This document shows, piece by piece, positions 34,822 through 38,604 of a DNA stretch of 38,604 nucleotides. Positions within the stretch are counted from its first letter, which is position 1, and each line of letters begins with the position of its first letter. The DNA lies in the NCBI GenBank assembly GCA_021732565.1, contig JAKFUT010000102.1, positions 1 through 38,604 of the forward strand, written 5' to 3'. The notes under the pieces were generated by a model. It ran no database searches. It had not been told where the DNA came from and saw only the letters and a list, made by a program, of their open reading frames with translations. This DNA comes from Candidatus Obscuribacterales bacterium. Lineage in GTDB: Bacteria > Cyanobacteriota > Vampirovibrionia > Obscuribacterales > Obscuribacteraceae. The position numbers and the translations under genes are program-made.

Positions 34822-35390
34822 AGGTATTCTTTCTCTGCAAATACATCTATTCACGGCAAGCAAAATCGGCATCGAGGTCGTGGAATATCATAAAGACACT
34901 GGTTCAGGCTCTAAGTTTGTGGTCCGTATTTTTGCTTCTGGTGCCGCTGATTCTCAACCAATTTGAGCTGGTTTCTCCGTTGTCGGCGTTTCATTTCGCC
35001 AATTTCTTCTGCGTCGCGGCTGGAGCTGTAGTTTTCTCCGCCTGCGGTGCCGTCGGCCTGTGGTGCGGTGTTTTGCTTGCTGCCTATGGGCAAGGTACAC
35101 CGTTGCCTTTTGATTCCACTAATAAATTGGTCATACGAGGACCTTATCGCTACGTCAGAAATCCGATGGCGTTGCTTAGCTTTGCTCAGGGCGTCGGTGT
35201 TGGTCTCATGCTAGGGTCGCCGGTTGTAGTGTTATACGCTCTTGCTGGTGGCGTTTACTGGAATTATATGCTGCGGCCATGGGAAGAACTTGATTTGCAA
35301 GAAAGATTCGGTTCTCAGTTCCTGGACTACGAAAAATCAGTTCGTTGCTGGCTTCCCGGTATCAACCCGTATGAGCCTCCCGATTCTTAG
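34818..35390 (+). CDS. Isoprenylcysteine carboxyl methyltransferase-like membrane protein
   Basis: A 190-residue membrane protein of the ICMT/PEMT-like family. Three to five hydrophobic helices are followed by the family signature: RGPYRYVRNPM (S-adenosylmethionine side), then WEELDLQERFG and YEKSVRCWLP near the C-terminus. Family members methylate a small or lipid-linked carboxyl or amino group at the membrane with S-adenosylmethionine. In bacteria the true substrate is usually unknown, as prenyl-cysteine proteins are rare. The ATG at 34818 overlaps the previous stop by four bases; the long upstream frame from 34656 lies inside the preceding gene and is rejected. Confidence 0.85.
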   Translation: MKVFFLCKYIYSRQAKSASRSWNIIKTLVQALSLWSVFLLLVPLILNQFELVSPLSAFHFANFFCVAAGAVVFSACGAVGLWCGVLLAAYGQGTPLPFDSTNKLVIRGPYRYVRNPMALLSFAQGVGVGLMLGSPVVVLYALAGGVYWNYMLRPWEELDLQERFGSQFLDYEKSVRCWLPGINPYEPPDS

Positions 35391-35495
35391 CGACTGACCA
35401 GGGTTCGCGCCTGGCCTGCGGTACATTGCGTACGGGCTAGTATGCTATGGTAGCTTTTGGTAGGAAAATTCAGGTCAGGCGGGAGTGAATAGTTC

Positions 35496-36485
35496 TTGAA
35501 CGAAGGAAACCAATTACCTCAGACGAGCGAGCAGGACACGCTGCAAGTATCGAAGCGAGAGGATGCTCCAAAGTCAGCTGTTAGGTGGCCTCTCATGTGG
35601 CCAGGCATCTTATCTGCGGCCTTGTGCATTGCTGGCTGTCTGATAGTACTCTGGCAGATCAGCCAAGACGAAGACATCGTCATCAACGTCTATCCTGAGA
35701 TTTTTCTGGTGCCCGTATTCATTCACTGGATTTATGTTCACTACCGGGTTCATGCCACGCTAAAGAAACTGACTGACTCTTCCTATCCCGTAGGTCCGGT
35801 GAAAGTTGCCGTCTTCAGTGCTTTTACAGGTCCGATCGGGTTTCTTCTGGCTGGTGGTGTTGTGGGGCTCACCGCTCAGGTCCTGGCATTGTTGTTCGCG
35901 AACGGACCGGACACATACGAAGTTTTCATGAAGTCCGGCGGACTTTTTCTGATTGTCGGATCAATCCTTCTCGGTTACCTGGGAACCGCCGCGCTTAATA
36001 TGGTGTTCGCGTTTCGAGTTTACGGCAATCTCTCCAAGTTCGCAGTGAAGCTTGGCTTGAAGCCGGACATTGTGCAACGATGGCTGGTGACAACATCTAT
36101 TATTTGTCCCGGGCTCTGGTATTCCATCAATAGCATCGCTGACTACTCAACTTTCCTGGTATTTGCAATATGGCAAAGTATCAGCATAATTCTGTGCCTA
36201 TTGTCGATTTCTAACACCTGCAAGAAATTGTCCGCGGCGGGGCTGCAGAGTTTGAATCGCTCGCAGCCAATACCGCAACTTTCTTTTTTGAGCCAGCGTG
36301 AAGACAAACGAACAGTCACCTCTGAACAGACAGGAAAGGCAATTGTGCCCAAAGATCAACCAGTCGCTGGCGTCGATAAATCCAACGATGACGAAGACTC
36401 CAACGAAGCTTCCACTGCGGGCGAATTAATTCAACTTAAAACGCAACCTGAGCCTGTAGTTGTCGAACGTAAGTTGCCTACGTGA
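35496..36485 (+). CDS. Six-helix membrane protein with polar tail
   Basis: A 329-residue protein with about six transmembrane helices between residues 33 and 240 (for example PGILSAALCIAGCLIVLWQI, GGLFLIVGSILLGYLG, WLVTTSIICPGLWYSI) and a polar cytosolic tail of about 80 residues rich in Asp/Glu/Lys. The start is a TTG at 35496; an in-frame TAG at 35490-35492 excludes anything earlier, and GGGAG lies ten bases upstream. No family recognised. The polar tail could bind a partner. It ends before a convergent terminator. Confidence 0.7.
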   Translation: MNEGNQLPQTSEQDTLQVSKREDAPKSAVRWPLMWPGILSAALCIAGCLIVLWQISQDEDIVINVYPEIFLVPVFIHWIYVHYRVHATLKKLTDSSYPVGPVKVAVFSAFTGPIGFLLAGGVVGLTAQVLALLFANGPDTYEVFMKSGGLFLIVGSILLGYLGTAALNMVFAFRVYGNLSKFAVKLGLKPDIVQRWLVTTSIICPGLWYSINSIADYSTFLVFAIWQSISIILCLLSISNTCKKLSAAGLQSLNRSQPIPQLSFLSQREDKRTVTSEQTGKAIVPKDQPVAGVDKSNDDEDSNEASTAGELIQLKTQPEPVVVERKLPT

Positions 36486-36527
36486 GCTAATTTTAGTCAC
36501 TCAAGATGACCTTGCCCGCGGTACTGG

Positions 36528-36546
36528 TACCATAAATGGTATTTTT
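36528..36546 (+). terminator. Intrinsic terminator after the six-helix protein gene
   Basis: A five-base stem TACCA / TGGTA with loop TAAA, directly followed by a T-run (36542-36546). Weak stem but correctly placed about 40 bases after the stop. Confidence 0.5.
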
Positions 36547-36715
36547 CCGTCGAATCTGATACTTGAAACCAAAATATCACATATACAGAATCTTTTTGAG
36601 CGCGAAAAACACCATATTTTCCCCGGGGGAAATTTCACCTTTAGAGCGATGCACCTATCATCTCGGGGTGATGCGCCTTCTCGAAAGAATACCATCTTCT
36701 AGTTACTCACTGGGC

Positions 36716-37603
36716 CTACGGCGTGGCGACTTTTCCGTAAGTCGAGTTACTCATTTGATCGACCAGCTCGATCATTTCTTTCTTCATGCGAGGCCACGGG
36801 AGGTATCCGCGATCGCCGTGCCCGGGCAATATCCATTCGAAGTCGTAATCTAGCAATCGTTTCATGGATGCGGTCTGCTCGGTCCACGAATACCAGCAGT
36901 AGTCTCTGTGAGCGCCAGGCTGCCCGGTGATTCGGCTGAGGTAGAGATGATCTCCGGTGAACAAATATCGATTATTGTATAGTGCCACCATGTGGCCGGC
37001 AGTATGCCCCGGCGTAGGAATAATGAGGACATCATCGAAATGAGCCTCATCGTAACTCTCAACAATAATCTCGCAATCTGGCATGGCAGACAAATCACGC
37101 CGATGAATTATTCGCTGCGCTCCGAAATGCAGTGCATAACGATCGGCGTCGGCAACATCGTCTTGATGAGAGAGGAAGACGTATTTCAATCCGCCGCGAG
37201 CCTCAAACTGCTCGATAAGATGCCGGCTGTAACGAGGAGAATCCATCAACCAGTTTCCGCTGGCATCTTCTATGAAATAACTGTTTCCGCCGTAAGATTT
37301 ACGCGAATTGAAGCCGCAGTAGAAAACATTTTCGTCCACACGAAGCGGAAAATCCGCCAGCGCCGCCTCTGAGCTGCATTTACTCCGTGTGCCTATTGAA
37401 CCGGTAGGACACGACAATAACGCCCGCAACGCCTCTCGCTCTTCAGAGGAGCTTGAGGGTTGAACCTGAACAAACGAATACTTCCCTGCGTCGGCAAACA
37501 CTGAAGGCGCTAACTGCCTGCAAGTATCGCAATCTATACAGGTGGAGTCGACGAAGAACTCACCCTCAACATTCTCTCGTACGGCTTTGTTCTGGTCAGC
37601 CAT
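36716..37603 (-). CDS. Ferredoxin-metallo-beta-lactamase fusion protein
   Basis: A 295-residue protein. Residues ~15-72 are a small ferredoxin domain: CIDCDTC (C22, C25, C28) and C65 in SCPTGSI, enough for one [4Fe-4S] cluster. Residues ~95-295 are a metallo-beta-lactamase fold. The usual HxHxDH motif is replaced by SHQDDVAD (H146, D149), while TPGH (H200), TGD (D218) and PGHGD (H262) are kept. The same variant is known in plant and cyanobacterial MBL-ferredoxin proteins, and fits a cyanobacteria-related host. The metal site and substrate are uncertain. ATG 37603 has GGGAG seven bases upstream; the frame stays open to 37804, but the extra residues are not ferredoxin-like. Confidence 0.88.
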   Translation of the reverse strand: MADQNKAVRENVEGEFFVDSTCIDCDTCRQLAPSVFADAGKYSFVQVQPSSSSEEREALRALLSCPTGSIGTRSKCSSEAALADFPLRVDENVFYCGFNSRKSYGGNSYFIEDASGNWLMDSPRYSRHLIEQFEARGGLKYVFLSHQDDVADADRYALHFGAQRIIHRRDLSAMPDCEIIVESYDEAHFDDVLIIPTPGHTAGHMVALYNNRYLFTGDHLYLSRITGQPGAHRDYCWYSWTEQTASMKRLLDYDFEWILPGHGDRGYLPWPRMKKEMIELVDQMSNSTYGKVATP

Positions 37604-37885
37604 ATTGTGCTCCCTGCGTGTATTCCAATTATGCCTTTGATCCACCAGTTCGTCTATCTTGTCGGCGAGAGTACAATCCGGCGGCCTATGCCATGAATCT
37701 CCCTCCCACAGCAAAGTTCTGCATCGAATACTTCCCGTGTGTCGGGGAGATGCTTCGATCTTCTTGTGAAGCTGTCGGCGACAGGGGGGGATGACTTCGT
37801 TCACGATATCAGGATCTTAAATCTAACCGGGGCTAGATTCTCACGACACAATTAGACGATTCGCGCAGGGGGGAACATTCCGTCC

Positions 37886-38055
37886 ATGCAAGACCGCGAT
37901 TGCTGTTCGTGTTGTTTGATGACTGTGATCCTGTATTGAATCGAAGGGTGTACCTCCGCCAACTTTCGGGTCTTGTCCGATCCGGACAGCATCTGGTGCT
38001 GGTCTTCAGCGATGCTATTAACAAAGCTGTTGGAAAAATGTTCGCAAAATGGTAA
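37886..38055 (+). pseudogene. Small ORF apparently broken by a frameshift
   Basis: An ATG at 37886 with a strong AGGGGGG upstream leads in its own frame to 17 unlikely residues. One base out of frame, the stretch from about 37891 reads RPRLLFVLFDDCDPVLNRR and goes on to SDAINKAVGKMFAKW and a TAA at 38053-38055. A single missing base after the ATG would join them into a ~55-residue protein. No family recognised. The opposite strand is also open (37833-38129), so the strand is not certain. Confidence 0.35.
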
Positions 38056-38079
38056 TTCATCTCTTCAATGTCTTTGATT
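38012..38079. repeat. Imperfect direct repeat, copy 1
   Basis: Shares two blocks with copy 2 at 38152-38220: TGCTAT(T)AACAAA(G/C)CTG followed by TTGGAAA, and ATCTCTTCAATG. The copies are about 139 bases apart. Part of the unit recurs in diverged form at 15041-15082. Confidence 0.55.
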
Positions 38080-38151
38080 TCTTGAGGCAAAGTCTGCTGC
38101 CGTGTGCTTTGCACGGGGCGATTTTTCATGCACCTTGCGGCTTCGGCCTCG

Positions 38152-38220
38152 TGCTATAACAAACCTGTTGGAAAGAGAAGTGCTACAAGGGCAGTCTCGA
38201 TCTCTTCAATGCCACCAATT
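38152..38220. repeat. Imperfect direct repeat, copy 2
   Basis: The second copy of the unit described at 38012-38079, with a one-base deletion in the TATAACAAA part and a changed middle. On the minus strand it could encode IGGIEEIETALVALLFPTGLL-like residues, against IKDIEEMNYHFANIFPTALL in copy 1. Confidence 0.55.
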
Positions 38221-38540
38221 GCACACAAATTCCACGAGAATTTCACAGTTTTACCCTAAGCTCGATAGCCCGCTTCAGAAGCCCCTTTCGGGACCAGTTG
38301 CGGCTGATTCTCATCACCACGGGGGGAAGTTTTGGTCAGTCATAACACCAGTGTTAGGGGCCGTGAAAGCGCCGTACAAAAAATCCTCGGGAACAAATTC
38401 TAGAAAACCCCGTCGTCGCTGTGGTTATATGCTTTTCCTACTCTTATATCGGGTTAACATGTGCATTGTGATCCATGCAGCCCAGTCCATGATACGTATT
38501 GGATCAGCTTACAGCTGGTGGAGACAGGAGGTACCCTTCG

Positions 38541-38604
38541 ATGTTCGAGCACAAAACTCTAAATTGTCGTGATTGCCAAAAAGATTTCATTTTTACAGCA
38601 GGAG
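38541..38604 (+). CDS. Zinc-ribbon protein, N-terminal fragment (3' partial)
   Basis: The gene runs off the window edge; only 21 residues are visible, MFEHKTLNCRDCQKDFIFTAG. The C9-x2-C12 pair followed by DFxFTxGE is the beginning of the probable zinc-ribbon domain family (zf-trcl type) that is common in Cyanobacteria-related and Chloroflexi genomes. The ATG is preceded by AGGAGG at a good distance. The rest of the zinc site should lie about 20-25 residues further on, outside the window. These proteins are small and of unknown role, often linked to stress responses. Confidence 0.75.
   Translation, partial: MFEHKTLNCRDCQKDFIFTAG

Larger units (their letters stand above)
37604..38540. other. 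Gene-poor stretch of 937 bases
   Basis: It holds the broken small ORF at 37886-38055, the imperfect repeat pair near 38012-38079 and 38152-38220, and a weak hairpin at 38100-38116 followed by a T-run at 38122-38126. The open frame at 38102-38572 has no ribosome-binding site and reads as chance. The leader of the zinc-ribbon gene lies at its right end. Confidence 0.4.

Noticed and set aside
37453..37794. Plus-strand ORF of 113 residues
   Set aside because: Antisense to the ferredoxin domain of the MBL gene and without a start signal.
38102..38572. Plus-strand ORF of 156 residues
   Set aside because: No ribosome-binding site, irregular composition, and it overlaps the well-signalled zinc-ribbon start at 38541.

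Overview
The window is about 38.6 kb of bacterial chromosome with moderate GC content and roughly two dozen genes on both strands. There is no tRNA, rRNA, CRISPR array, insertion sequence or phage gene that I can recognise. The gene style fits a lineage near Cyanobacteria, most like Melainabacteria/Vampirovibrionia of the Obscuribacter type. The hints are Ser/Thr kinases fused to TPR or Sel1 arrays, large secreted repeat proteins, glycine-rich proteins with RHS-like or beta-hairpin tails, a ferredoxin-metallo-beta-lactamase fusion of the plant/cyanobacterial type, and a zinc-ribbon gene at the right edge. This placement is inference from protein style, not from a marker gene.

Layout. 1-5.1 kb: tail of an RHS/YD-like protein, a secreted 12-TPR protein, a protein of four 98-residue MshEN-like modules, and a small Cys/His protein. 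5.3-8.6 kb: a membrane Ser/Thr kinase with a long helical-repeat region. 8.5-12.2 kb: a Tat-exported FAD amine-oxidase-like enzyme (minus strand) and an acyl-CoA carboxylase beta subunit. 12.7-15.5 kb: two hypothetical genes, a small gene with its own promoter and terminator, and a decayed copy of that small gene. 15.6-18.8 kb (minus): an operon of a small membrane protein and an active/inactive pair of secreted M16 peptidases. 19.2-22.2 kb (minus): a small helical protein, an ABC ATPase, an ABC permease and a membrane-anchored thioredoxin-fold protein, ended by a clear terminator. 22.4-24.6 kb: a soluble Ser/Thr kinase with Sel1 repeats. 24.7-27.3 kb (minus): a glycine-rich protein with a beta-hairpin tail and a cytosolic thioredoxin-like protein. 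27.9-30.7 kb: a secreted protein of ten repeats with an 82-residue period. 30.8-32.8 kb (minus): an XRE regulator and an acyl-CoA ligase. 32.9-36.5 kb: a secreted calcium-loop protein, a coupled membrane protein/ICMT-like methyltransferase pair, and a six-helix membrane protein. 36.7-37.6 kb (minus): the ferredoxin-MBL protein. 37.6-38.5 kb: a gene-poor stretch with an imperfect repeat and a broken small ORF, followed by the start of a zinc-ribbon gene.

How the genes may work together. Two kinase receptors, a possible c-di-GMP-type sensor scaffold and many protein-interaction arrays suggest a signalling and cell-surface region rather than a metabolic island. The carboxylase and the acyl-CoA ligase both act on acyl-CoA thioesters but are 19 kb apart, with no visible link. 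The most unusual items are the two large proteins with almost indel-free internal periodicity (82 and 98 residues) and the decayed small-gene duplicate.
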